A stretch of DNA of 41,389 nucleotides from a virus: the IMG/VR virus record IMGVR_UViG_3300029787_000111, positions 1-41,389 of that record; one strand, given 5' to 3'. Positions 13,035 through 23,600 of this stretch are shown one piece after another; position 1 is the first letter of the stretch; the number at the start of each line of letters is the position of its first letter. The position numbers were made by a program, and so were the translations under genes. The notes below the pieces were generated by a model, which worked only from the letters and a program-made list of their open reading frames with translations, ran no database searches and was not told where the DNA came from.

Positions 13035-15286
13035 TTGAAGATTCACTTTTTAAAACAAATTTTATAGGTAGAGATGGATTTAACTGGTGGATAGGTCAGA
13101 TAGCTCCAATCGAAGCTCAAGAGGAGCAAGTTAATGGAGAAGGTTGGGGAAATAGATTTCGTGTTCGAATTTTAGGTTATCATCCAGTATCTAAAAGTCA
13201 ACTTCCTGATAAGGATTTACCATGGGCAATTGCCATGCTTTCAAACTCTGATGGTACAGGAGGAGCAGGGAGAGGAAGAACTGTAAGGTTGAGTCCAAGT
13301 GACGTAGTGATTGGATTTTTTATAGATGGTGATAATTCACAAGTTCCTGTCATCATTGGTGCCTTGGGTCGCACAAGTGATGTTGCTATCGGAGCTGCTG
13401 GTGAAGGATTTGAACCTTTTTCTGCATACACGAACAGGGTTCCTGAAGCAGATGGTGTCACAGCATATAAAATTGAAGATAATGAGAACAATAAAAATTC
13501 AGGAAAGACTGGTTTTGTAAGGCAAGAACGTGATGGAACAGGTGAGAAAATCAAACAAGAAGGAGAAGTTATACTCTCAAAAGCATTTAAAGAAAAAATT
13601 ACAGATGATATGGCAAATACCTGTGATGATGGATTTCTTAATGGTGTGAATACTACAATCAACACCTTATTTGGTGGATTATCAAGTGGATTGGATTTAT
13701 TTTCCGAGGTTGCATCTGCAACAAAAAAATTGGAAAATTTATCAACTGGTGTTGTTAATAATTCAATGAATAAATTATATAAAAATATGCTTCCAAAATT
13801 GTCTACTGGTTTGGATGCAAAGTATAATGAAGCTTACAATATAGTTTTAGCAGCAACAAGAAGCACATCAGCAGCAGATCTTGCTGGAATAGCTGCTCAA
13901 AAAGCTTTTGTAGGTCCAATCAAAAATTTACAAGGTGATTTGGATTGTTTACCAGGTAAAATTCAAGCAGGATTAGGTAAAACAATTAGAGGATTACTTG
14001 AAAAAACTATTTCTGAAGTTGCAACCATTGGACCTTGTATATCTGAACAAATAACAGGAGGTCTTTTAAATACCATCAATGATCAAATAGCATCAAATTT
14101 GTCAGGTGCATTAGGTGGTGTTTCTGCTTTACTACCAGGAGCTTTCAAAGTAGGGGATTTTTTAACGAGTTCAGCCAGTGCATTTACATCAATTGGTGGA
14201 TTTTTTGATTGTAATCAAGATAAATCAAAATGTAGTCCAAAAGTAAATTTATATAGTTTTGGAAGTGGTGCCAGTCCAAGTCCTGATCTGTTACAAACTT
14301 ATAATAAGGCAATTCAAGCAGTGAATGAAATATCTGGTGGTGCAGATGCACTTCAGAATCCACAGTGTGGAGTTCCTGATTTTTGTTCAGGTCCGAAGGT
14401 TACATTTTTTGGAGGAGATGGATTTGGAGCATTTGGTACTGCGATTCTTGGTGAGTTTGTTCAAAATACGGATGGTTTATCAGAAGTTACAGCAGATGTG
14501 TCTAGAACAGCTAGTATTATAGGTGTAGAAATAACTGATCCTGGCGATGGTTACTTTAACAGTCCACCCTTGATAGGTATTCAAGATTCTTGTGGCAGAG
14601 GTTATGGTGCTGTGGCAAGAGCAAATATTGATTACGATCCAGATTCACCAACTTATGGTAAAGTGCAAAATGTTGATGTAATTTCTATTGGTGAAAATTA
14701 TCCTGTTGGTCAGGAAATAGATTCAGAAATAGATGTGGTTGGTGTTGTTGATGCAGTGGTGGTTATTGGTGGATCAGGATATGAGGATGCACAGGTTGTA
14801 GACAGTAATGGTATTGAATATAATGTTACTATTGGTAATGGTCAAATTATCTCTGCTCAACCGATAAATAATATTGCAATAACTAATTTACCAACTATAA
14901 AAATAACCTCATCGACTGGTGTCGGAGCTTTTATAAAACCAATAATTAAAAAATTAGATCTAGATTTACAAGGTGAAATTATTCAAATTATTGATTGTGT
15001 CGGACCTGAAACTAATTTAATTGTGGGTTATGTAAATGGAAAACCATACTCAGGACCTTTCCACATACACAGAGGTGTTAAAATGGTTGGTGCAACACAC
15101 ACTAAAACACCTCATGATATAATATATGATACACCTGCTCAAAGTTTAACATCACAGACAATTGCAGGATTGACTACTACCACTACAAATCAAAATATGA
15201 ATGTAACACAACCAACAGTGACACCAACAACTGACATGTCTCCACCAAGCACACCCTCTGATGGTGGTGGTTATGGAGGTTACTAA
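13031..15286 (+). CDS. gp5-like hub protein with OB domain, no lysozyme domain
   Basis: The 751-aa protein begins with an OB-fold domain (residues about 17-115: WGNRFRVRILGYHP, LPWAIAML, then SDVVIGFFIDGDNSQVPVII), as in T4 gp5 and VgrG. T4 gp5 then carries a lysozyme domain; here I see none of the lysozyme active-site pattern. Instead there is a helical region (200-400) with paired Cys residues (TCDDGF, GPCISE, CNQDKSKC, CGVPDFC), Gly-Tyr repeats of the type 'GDGYFNSPP' and 'GGSGYEDA', and a C-terminal GPFHIHRGVKMVGATHTKTP motif, plus a low-complexity Thr/Pro/Gly tail. It overlaps the hub gene before it by 4 bases and the needle gene after it by 1 base, so the three probably form one complex. 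Confidence 0.8.
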   Translation: MIEDSLFKTNFIGRDGFNWWIGQIAPIEAQEEQVNGEGWGNRFRVRILGYHPVSKSQLPDKDLPWAIAMLSNSDGTGGAGRGRTVRLSPSDVVIGFFIDGDNSQVPVIIGALGRTSDVAIGAAGEGFEPFSAYTNRVPEADGVTAYKIEDNENNKNSGKTGFVRQERDGTGEKIKQEGEVILSKAFKEKITDDMANTCDDGFLNGVNTTINTLFGGLSSGLDLFSEVASATKKLENLSTGVVNNSMNKLYKNMLPKLSTGLDAKYNEAYNIVLAATRSTSAADLAGIAAQKAFVGPIKNLQGDLDCLPGKIQAGLGKTIRGLLEKTISEVATIGPCISEQITGGLLNTINDQIASNLSGALGGVSALLPGAFKVGDFLTSSASAFTSIGGFFDCNQDKSKCSPKVNLYSFGSGASPSPDLLQTYNKAIQAVNEISGGADALQNPQCGVPDFCSGPKVTFFGGDGFGAFGTAILGEFVQNTDGLSEVTADVSRTASIIGVEITDPGDGYFNSPPLIGIQDSCGRGYGAVARANIDYDPDSPTYGKVQNVDVISIGENYPVGQEIDSEIDVVGVVDAVVVIGGSGYEDAQVVDSNGIEYNVTIGNGQIISAQPINNIAITNLPTIKITSSTGVGAFIKPIIKKLDLDLQGEIIQIIDCVGPETNLIVGYVNGKPYSGPFHIHRGVKMVGATHTKTPHDIIYDTPAQSLTSQTIAGLTTTTTNQNMNVTQPTVTPTTDMSPPSTPSDGGGYGGY

Positions 15287-16032
15287 TGACTAGACCAAAT
15301 GAAAATTGGGAAGCAAGAGAACAGATTGCTTGCGGTTCAAAGTTTAAGATAGATGTTAACAATCCACAAATGGGTGCTGATGGTTCTTCTGTTTATATTT
15401 TAACTGCAGTAACAGATAATAAAGAGCAACATTTATGTCAGTTAAGTGAATCTGGTAAATTTAGAGTTCACAATGACGGTCCTGTAGAAGTAAAGGCAGG
15501 ATTAAATAAAAAAGGTAAAGGTTCGGTAGATATAATTTTAAGTACCACAGAGGGTGACGTTTGTATTACTGCAAATCAAAATGGTAAAATAAGAATAAAG
15601 GGAAGCAATATTGAATTAGTATCTGATGTTGATATAGATTTTAGAGCTAATCGTAATATTAATTTAAACGCAGGTGCAAGAATTCTTCTTAATGGGAATA
15701 AAGTTGATGCAGAAGGATTACTTGGAAATGTTATTGAAGCAACTGTAGGTAGTTTTTTACAACGTGCGTTTGCTGGAGCTGGTGATAAAGTTGGAAATGA
15801 TTTTCTAAAATCAGCAGGTGCAGTTTCAAAACTTGGACTTGATGTATCAAATATTGTAGCTAATTCACCCTTAGGTGATTTAGATGTTGATGGTCTTGCA
15901 TCTGGTCTACAAACAGCTGTTGGATCAATCGATACTGATGCGATAACTGGACAATTAGGATCTATTTCTCAATCATTACCTAAGAATTTTTCATCATTAC
16001 CATCACTTAATTCTCTTAATTTACCAATCTAA
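15286..16032 (+). CDS. Beta-helical central spike/needle-like protein
   Basis: The 248-aa protein has a triangular beta-helix-like repeat (about 60-145) with alternating hydrophobic strands: GKFRVHNDGPVEV, GSVDIILSTTEGDVCI, NGKIRIKGSNIELVSDV, DIDFRANRNINLNAGARILL. This matches the spike part of T4 gp5 C-domain and VgrG. The C-terminal 100 residues are small-residue-rich (GLASGLQTAVGS). In T4 the needle is fused to gp5; here it appears to be a separate protein right after the OB-domain gene. It probably forms the membrane-piercing tip, with the first 30 residues as attachment. Confidence 0.65.
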   Translation: MTRPNENWEAREQIACGSKFKIDVNNPQMGADGSSVYILTAVTDNKEQHLCQLSESGKFRVHNDGPVEVKAGLNKKGKGSVDIILSTTEGDVCITANQNGKIRIKGSNIELVSDVDIDFRANRNINLNAGARILLNGNKVDAEGLLGNVIEATVGSFLQRAFAGAGDKVGNDFLKSAGAVSKLGLDVSNIVANSPLGDLDVDGLASGLQTAVGSIDTDAITGQLGSISQSLPKNFSSLPSLNSLNLPI

Positions 16033-19000
16033 TGTCAGAAGATATCACAGTTACAGGTAATAAAGCTCAATTTAATGAGGACGTAACCTTTTTAAAGAAC
16101 GTTGACATTGGTGGTGATATTAATTTAAACAGTAGTAGTAAACTAACAGGAATTGATGAACTTCAAATAGATGGTAGTGTTGATATTGTAGAAGATTTAA
16201 GGGTGAGAGGTAATCTAACAGTTGAAAAACAAAGTATTTTAGCTGGTCTTACCACCGTTGGAACTGAATTACATATTATTGATAATGCACTTACAACGCC
16301 TAGTACTTTAAAACCTGCAAAATTTAATCCAACACAAAAAAGTGAAGCAGCTTATCGTTCACAAGTGTTTAGTTTAAACATGCCTTTCTTCTTAGCAGAG
16401 GATGGAACTCAGGAAGATGGTCCACAAATAATTGAAAATGTAACAACAACATTAGATACAACAAGCACACAGATAACTTTAAACAATACCGAGGGCATTT
16501 CACCAGAATTTAATGTCACTGTTGTAGGTGGAGTCGGTGCTCTTGCACCAGGCACTAAAGTTGCTGCCGTTGATAGCAATACTATACTTACATTATCTGC
16601 ACCTCCAACATCTAATGGTGAGACTATTCTTACTTTTACTGGAGTGGATTTTGATCCTGATGAGGATACTCGCTTTACTGGTCTTGGACTTCTGAGAACA
16701 ACCTTAGGACTAAATCAACCAGACCCTAAGTCATTGCTGGATGTAAATGGTATAGCTCTTATTAAAAAGATAGGGATTAATAGAGAAAATCTAAATCAAA
16801 TTGAACCACAAGCAAATTATGTTCTTGACATTAATGGTTCAGTCTTGGTTAGTGCTGGTAATTCAATTGGAATAGGAACTACTAGTGTAACACAAAGTTT
16901 TCATACAGCTGACAGTGTTCGTATTGGAAAAGAAATATTTGATTCAAGAAATCAATCAGGAGCATTAAACGCATTTCTAAGTAAAGATGGAAATGGAATC
17001 ACATGGGTCACTCAAACTCCTTCATTTACTGAGGGTATATTCCTCATGGATGAGAGTGTATTTGTACCAACACCCGCACAAGGTGGTCAAGTTGGTGCTG
17101 GACAATCATTTCAAACAATAAATTTTGTTAATAAAAATTCTTTGGGTGTAGGAACCGATGCTTTCGTAGTCACTGCTGCAAGTGTAACTGAGAATGGTGG
17201 TAAAGGAACAGGTGTTGCAACTGCTTTTGTTGGAGATCTTTGGGGTTTTGAGAGTGCTGGTGGTGGTACTGCATCAATTTATAGAATGACGAAAGTTGGA
17301 ATTCAAAATGCTCAACCAAATGTTGAATTAGATGTAACTGGAGAAGTTCACGTAACTGGTAACGTAGATTTTGATACTAACTTAAATGTTGATGGTAGAA
17401 CTGATATTGGTGGAATTTTAGATGTGGATGGTGCCACGACACTTAACAGTACACTTTCAGTAGCTCAAAATACAGACTTACAACAACAATTGACAGTTGT
17501 AGGAAACTCCATATTAGAGGGAACTTTAAATGTGCAACAGGCAGTTGACTTTGATACTACTTTAAATGTTGATGCAGCAACAACTCTACAAGGTTCTTTA
17601 GATGTAGCAGGAATATCAAATTTTAATAATACTACTGATTCTACTAATATTCTAAATGGAGCAGTAATTATTGATGGTGGTGTTGGAATAGCAAACACAA
17701 TTAATATTGGTGGTAATGCAAATGTAGGAAGTGCAGTTTCAATTGGTAGTACTTTAGGTGTAACTGGAGGTTCGACCTTCAATGATATAATAGTAGCTGG
17801 TATATCTACTTTAGAAAACATCACACAATCTACTTCAACTACAACAGGAGCATTGCAAATTGTTGGTGGTGTCGGTATTGGTAAATCTTTGAATATAGGT
17901 GGTGCAACAAAAATAGAGGGTAATTTAGAACTAGATTCAGCACTAATTGATATTAATGACACGGTTGCAGATCCTGGTGCTGGTAAGACAGATTACAGAC
18001 TATCTTCTGTTGGAACTGGAGTATCGTGGAGACCATCAGGTGTTCAAACAAAAAGAACGATTTGGGTGTCTAAAAATGGATTAGATTCAAATAGTGGATT
18101 ACTTGAGGGTGATGCAAAAGCCACGATAGGTGGTGCAGCTGCAATCGCAGTTGAAAATGACACCATTGTAGTAAGACCAGGTGTATATTTGGAAAATAAT
18201 CCGATTGGTTTGAGAACTGATGTGTCAATTACAGGACAGGATATAAGACTTGTAATTGTTCAACCACAAAATCCATTGAAAGATGTATTTCATGTTAGAA
18301 GAGGATGTTTAGTTGAAAATTTAAACTTTGGTGGATCTAATGTTGGAGTTGATCATTCTGGAGCAGCATGTGTGGCATTCCCTCCTCCAGCTGGATCTGA
18401 TAGTGCGGTAACAGGATACACTGAACCTGGACCTGCGACTGAAGGACCAAGTGGTAGATGGAGATCACCTTATATTCGAAATTGCACAAACTTCATGACT
18501 GGAAGTATTGGTATGAAAGTTGATGGTGATAATGCGACAGCTTCAACAATTGGTGCAGATCTTAAATCAATGGTCTGTGATTCATTTACCCAGTACAATG
18601 AAAATGGTATTGGAGTTTCACTTACAAATGATGCATATGCACAGTTAGTTTCGATATTTACAATCAACACAGACATTGGAATTTATGCTGCTAGTGGTGC
18701 TCAATGTGATTTAACAAACTCTAACTCATCATTTGGTAATTTTGGTTTAGTTGCAGTGGGATTAGGATCAACACAATTCACGGGTATTGTTACTGGTTTA
18801 AGTCCGTCTGGATTGCCAATAGGAAGCACACCACCAGATACAGATACCATCGTATGTGCAGAGGTAAGAGACGATTCAAGCGGATCACCAACACCACCAT
18901 TTACTGGTGCGGTTCGAAGACCATTTGATGGTCAGGCATTATTTTTCCAAATAAACCTTGACAATTATCCGGATGTTGTGGGATCTGGTAGAATAACAAA

Positions 19001-19676
19001 ACCACTTGAGAGAGTTGCCGAAGTCACAGTTTTACCAGGAGTAGATGTCAGTGGTTATAGTGCGATTGATCCACCAAATATATTGATAAGAGATGCAGAT
19101 GGATCAAGTTCTCCAAAAGGACCTCAAGGAATTATCGCAGAGGCAACTGCAAACGTAAGTGCTGCGGGAACTATAGGTAGTATTAATGTGATTGCTCAAG
19201 GTAGAAATTATTTGTCTACTCAAAATCTTATTGTTGATATAGAAGGTAACACAGGTCTTGCCACTGTTAAAACAGAACCTATTTTCTTTACTGTAAGTGA
19301 GGCATCTGAGACAACGAGTGTAGGTATTACATCAATTACCTTTAACGAATTTATTCCTTATGAGTTATTTCCGAATGATCCATTTTCACTTCAAAGGATA
19401 AGTCGTATACTTACAAGTTCTCATTCATTTGAATATGTCGGTACGGGTACAGATATAAATATAGCAACACCCTTACAAGGTGCAATACCTATAAAGGCAA
19501 ATGAAGTTGTAAGTTCTGATGGAGCACAAATTCCATTTACTTCAACTGATCAAAAAGGAAACTTTGACATAGGAGAAGGAATTCAAATTGATCAAACAAC
19601 TTCAACAATAAGAGGAAGAGACTTTGCAAGAGCGATCCAAGCAGAGGTCACACCATTAATATTAGCATTGAGATAA
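16032..19676 (+). CDS. Giant fibre/baseplate protein with beta-helix domain (1214 aa)
   Basis: This is a structural protein. The N-terminal half is fibre-like, with short repeats such as VDIGGDINLNSSSKL and LNVDGRTDIGGILDVDGAT, and the modules GAVIIDGGVGIANTINIGG (about 17656-17712) and GALQIVGGVGIGKSLNIGG (17851-17904). From about residue 672 it switches to a pectate-lyase-like right-handed beta-helix (TKRTIWVSKNGLDSNSGLLE, then NDTIVVRPGVYLENNPIGL, VSITGQDIRLVIVQPQNPL). It ends in a SHSFEYVGTGTDIN and STDQKGNFDIGEGIQID region. The beta-helix half is related to the N-terminal half of the 1969-aa protein at 28522-34431. It has no chaperone domain. Its position after the hub genes suggests a baseplate-proximal fibre or carbohydrate-binding spike. 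Confidence 0.85.
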   Translation: MSEDITVTGNKAQFNEDVTFLKNVDIGGDINLNSSSKLTGIDELQIDGSVDIVEDLRVRGNLTVEKQSILAGLTTVGTELHIIDNALTTPSTLKPAKFNPTQKSEAAYRSQVFSLNMPFFLAEDGTQEDGPQIIENVTTTLDTTSTQITLNNTEGISPEFNVTVVGGVGALAPGTKVAAVDSNTILTLSAPPTSNGETILTFTGVDFDPDEDTRFTGLGLLRTTLGLNQPDPKSLLDVNGIALIKKIGINRENLNQIEPQANYVLDINGSVLVSAGNSIGIGTTSVTQSFHTADSVRIGKEIFDSRNQSGALNAFLSKDGNGITWVTQTPSFTEGIFLMDESVFVPTPAQGGQVGAGQSFQTINFVNKNSLGVGTDAFVVTAASVTENGGKGTGVATAFVGDLWGFESAGGGTASIYRMTKVGIQNAQPNVELDVTGEVHVTGNVDFDTNLNVDGRTDIGGILDVDGATTLNSTLSVAQNTDLQQQLTVVGNSILEGTLNVQQAVDFDTTLNVDAATTLQGSLDVAGISNFNNTTDSTNILNGAVIIDGGVGIANTINIGGNANVGSAVSIGSTLGVTGGSTFNDIIVAGISTLENITQSTSTTTGALQIVGGVGIGKSLNIGGATKIEGNLELDSALIDINDTVADPGAGKTDYRLSSVGTGVSWRPSGVQTKRTIWVSKNGLDSNSGLLEGDAKATIGGAAAIAVENDTIVVRPGVYLENNPIGLRTDVSITGQDIRLVIVQPQNPLKDVFHVRRGCLVENLNFGGSNVGVDHSGAACVAFPPPAGSDSAVTGYTEPGPATEGPSGRWRSPYIRNCTNFMTGSIGMKVDGDNATASTIGADLKSMVCDSFTQYNENGIGVSLTNDAYAQLVSIFTINTDIGIYAASGAQCDLTNSNSSFGNFGLVAVGLGSTQFTGIVTGLSPSGLPIGSTPPDTDTIVCAEVRDDSSGSPTPPFTGAVRRPFDGQALFFQINLDNYPDVVGSGRITKPLERVAEVTVLPGVDVSGYSAIDPPNILIRDADGSSSPKGPQGIIAEATANVSAAGTIGSINVIAQGRNYLSTQNLIVDIEGNTGLATVKTEPIFFTVSEASETTSVGITSITFNEFIPYELFPNDPFSLQRISRILTSSHSFEYVGTGTDINIATPLQGAIPIKANEVVSSDGAQIPFTSTDQKGNFDIGEGIQIDQTTSTIRGRDFARAIQAEVTPLILALR

Positions 19677-20675
19677 ATGGCAATAGCACCACTTAATAAA
19701 TTTATAACAATCGCAGTACCGGTTGCACCAGGTGAACAAACACTTTTTGAAGCAAACGTTGGAACTTCTGCTATTGTTTTGTACGCTCAAGTATCAAATG
19801 TAAGCACTGGTGTTACATTCCCAACAATAACATTCTCTCATCGTAGAAAAAGTGTTGCAACCAGTACAGCAGGTAATTTAAGAAATAATAGAATTGTTAG
19901 AGATGTTGATATACCTCCTAGTGATGCGGTTATTTTAATTGATGGTAGATTAGTTTTAGAAAGAACTGCAATTGTAGCTGATTCAATTGTGATTTCCGGA
20001 ACTCAAACAGGTATTGCTACGATAAATGATGTAAAATATGATCACACCACAGGAATAACTACAGTTACAACATATGAACCTCATGGATTGAGTGTGGATC
20101 AAGAGATCACCATGGCTGGCATAGCTTTTACTTGTCCATCAACCGCTGGTATTACTAGTTCGTTGTTTCCTGCACCTCAAAGATCATTTTTTGTTGAAAG
20201 AGTTGTTGGAATTACAACTTTTGAAACTAACACAGGAGTTGTTAATAATTTACCACACACCTTTAGACCATCTGAGCACAGATTTATTCGATCATTACCT
20301 GACGCAATTACTGTAAAATCAGGAACTCAAATAAACAATAAAATTACACCAAAAAAAGGAACTACATATGATGCAGTAACTGGTATTTTATCTGTAACAA
20401 CAGCTTCAGCTCATAACCTTACAACTGGAAATACTATTGAATTTAATAATAATTCCCTCATATTTAAATGTTCTCAAGATAACTATTTTGAAGAAAAATC
20501 ATACCCTAGGTCAACAGATCCGGCTAGAAATGGTGTCAATGTAGCAATTTCAACTTTTGTTGGTATTGCAAATACTTTTACTGTAAATGTTGGTGTCACA
20601 ACAACCGGAGGATTAGTCGGACCACTTCAGATGGAATTTATCTGTAGTATTTTAGAGAATAGCACAGCAACATAA
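19677..20675 (+). CDS. Virion structural protein, unknown role (332 aa)
   Basis: The 332-aa beta-rich protein starts MAIAPLNKFITIAVPVAPGE and contains TITFSHRRKSVATS, VILIDGRLVLERTAIVADSI and a 'HGLS...ITMAGIAFTCPS' segment that recurs as ASAHNLTTGNTIEFNNNSLI later in the chain, an internal repeat about 110 residues apart. The same PHGLSVG-type loop occurs in the 1969-aa protein. Start and stop abut its neighbours with no gap, so it is expressed with the two giant fibre genes and could connect one to the baseplate. No T4 homologue is recognised. Confidence 0.8.
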   Translation: MAIAPLNKFITIAVPVAPGEQTLFEANVGTSAIVLYAQVSNVSTGVTFPTITFSHRRKSVATSTAGNLRNNRIVRDVDIPPSDAVILIDGRLVLERTAIVADSIVISGTQTGIATINDVKYDHTTGITTVTTYEPHGLSVDQEITMAGIAFTCPSTAGITSSLFPAPQRSFFVERVVGITTFETNTGVVNNLPHTFRPSEHRFIRSLPDAITVKSGTQINNKITPKKGTTYDAVTGILSVTTASAHNLTTGNTIEFNNNSLIFKCSQDNYFEEKSYPRSTDPARNGVNVAISTFVGIANTFTVNVGVTTTGGLVGPLQMEFICSILENSTAT

Positions 20676-20676
20676 T

Positions 20677-23600
20677 ATGCCAAAGTATTTAAGTGGAAGA
20701 GTTAAAAGAACGGATCAAGCTTATCTAAGCACTGACAGATATCAATATCTTGGATTAGAACAAGCTGAACCAAATCTAGGAGATCCACCTAGTGCATCAG
20801 GTTCACCAGGAATTCCTGTTGGTCAGAGATTACAGATTATATCAGTCGTTAATAGACCTGGTGAGAGATTCTGGATTCCTGTAGAGGGAGGATTAATACC
20901 AGGATCTATTAGTGTATTTGAAGAAGGCACCTTAGTTGGAGGTCCAAGTAGCACCACACAATTAGATTTTAGAGGAAATATTGTAACCGCAGAGGGAACA
21001 AGAACGGGGATGGATAATCCCGGTATTGCGGTAACAGTTACTATAGCACCACCAGGAACCGACGGACAAATACTTTTTAATGATAACGGTGATTTTAATT
21101 CTGCCACATTTTTTAACTATGACAATTCGACTGTTGGTGTTGCCTCAGTTGGAATTGGCACATCCTCCCCAACTCAAAGTCTACACATAAACGGAAATTT
21201 AAGATTAGAAGGTACAATATTTGATTTTAATAATGATGGAGGATCATCCGGACAAATACTTACAAAAAATAATGAAGGAGGATTAGAATATACAAATCCG
21301 GGATCAATTCAAGCTGGTGCTGGTGGAACAATATCAAACATGCAGTTTCATGACGACACAGGTCTAATTGATGGTGCATCTAATTTTGTTTATATTGAAA
21401 CAAGTAAAAGAGTAGGAATAGGAAGTACACAACCTAAAGGTTTGCTTGATGTTTTAGGAGATACAAATTTTTCTGGAATAAACACTTTCTCAAATTTAAT
21501 AATTACAGGAGTATTAACTGCATCACAGGCACAGGGTGGTCTTGACTTTGAAACTGATGTTAGATTTAAAGGAGCAAATTATAATGCTGAATGGGATATA
21601 TCTACAAGTTCATTTGATTTTAATGATAATGCAAAATTAAAATTTGGTAATGATTTAGATTTTGAAATATTCTTTGATGGATCTTCAAAGATTATGAATG
21701 ATACGGGGACATTATTTGTTCAAAGTGATGGAGGAAATAAGACAGAAGCAAAATTTATAGCTGGTAATGCTGTTGAATTGAATTTTAATAACGTTAAACG
21801 ATTCGAAACGGTTTCCACGGGAGCTATCGTGACTGGTATTTTTACAGCCACGGAAGAAATAAGATCTGCAAAAATTACTACAATACAAAATAATTTTGTT
21901 GATGTAGATGTATCTGGAGTCGCAACTATCACAGAGGCAGATATAAACGTATCTGATATTGAACAAGCAAGAATAGGAGTTGCAACTGTAAGCACTAAAT
22001 TAAATGTTACAGGATTTACAACAACAAAAGATTTATTCGCAGCAGGTGTTGGAACATTTTTTAAAGTAAATGTTGACAATATTGTTATAGATGGAAACAA
22101 AATAGAAACAACAAGTGGTAATTTAATTTTTGAATCTGCCTCAAATACAATAACTTTAAATGATGCGATATTTGTCAATAATTTAGACGATTCAAATGAT
22201 ACAGACACTGGATCGATCATATCACAAGGTGGTATGGGTATTGATAAAAATTTAAATGTTGGTGGAGGATTATCAGTTACCGGACCTCCGGTAGGAGTTG
22301 CAATTACTCTAGCAGCGGCAGGTGGTATCACGACTACAGGTGGTGATTTATATGTTGGTGGAAATATTTTTACACAAAACGATATAATTTTAGATGACGT
22401 ACAGGCAAATAGTTTAATAGTAAGCGGTTTATCTAGTTTTATAGGATTGAGCACTTTTGGAAATGGAATTATAGTTCAATCTGGTTTTTCAACATTTAAA
22501 GATCAAGTTATAGTATCGGCTGCGGTAAGTGTTTCTGATGATGTAAGCATCACTGGAGTTGCGACTGTTAGTATTGCAAGTTCAATTTATGTGAGAGATA
22601 CTGCTGGTGTTATATTCGGTGATGATAATGATCTTAAGATATATCATAAATCTGGTGGTGGTAGTTATATTGAAGAAACTGGTTTAGGTTCTTTAGTAAT
22701 TAATAGTAATATCATAGAATTAAAAAATGCAGACGATGATGAAAATCTTGCAAAGTTTGTTGAAGGTGCACAAGCAGAATTATATTACAATAACATAAAA
22801 CGACTCTCTACTTCAGGAATGGGAATCACTGTTACTGGAATTACATCAACTGTGGATTTATGTGTGACTGGTGTTGTTACATCAAATTTAACAGCAGGTA
22901 TCAGTAATGCTTTTGATTTAGGATCAGATGCATCTACATGGAGAAAATTATATATTAAAGAAATAATTGGAACTGAAAAAGTAACTGTTGATGAACAAAC
23001 AGTTAATAGATTAACAGTCACAGGAGTAAGTACGTTTGATGGTGATGTTGACATTAATGCAAATGTTGATCATGATGGAAATTATGACTTATCAGGTGGT
23101 TTAAAAGTAGGAGGAATATCTACATTTCTTGGTAATCTTGATATTAATGCAAATGTTGATCATGATGGAAATGTTGATCATGATGGAAATTATGACTTAT
23201 CAGGTGGTTTAAAAGTAGGAGGAATATCTACATTTTCTAGTGGAGTTGGTATAGCTGATTCAATATTTCATATTGGGGATAATAATACTGCAATAAGATT
23301 TCCTGCTAATGATACGTTTACAGTAGAAACTAATGGTGATGAAAGACTTCGCATCACATCTGATGGTAAAGTTGGTATCGGAACTGATCCCTTTGGAATC
23401 TTTGAAGTTCAAAAGGATGGTGTTCCAGCAATCATATCAAATTATAATAATTCAAAACACATTCAAATGGATGCTGGTGGTAGTGGGGCAGGATTTCAAT
23501 TAACTACTGGACATCATTTTGCAGTAAACCATCAACCATTTGTAGATAGAGGAACAAATAATAATTTAACAGAAAAATTTCGCATCACACCAACAGGTGA

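Noticed and set aside
21720-22454. 244-codon minus-strand reading frame inside the 2518-aa fibre gene
   Set aside because: Shadow of the repetitive fibre coding sequence; low-complexity Pro/Thr/Val composition and no RBS. The same applies to minus-strand frames at 17465-17962 and 13198-13665.
23053-23235. CRISPR-like or IS-related repeat
   Set aside because: Two in-frame copies within a fibre gene with no spacers, terminal inverted repeats or transposase; explained by coding repeat duplication.
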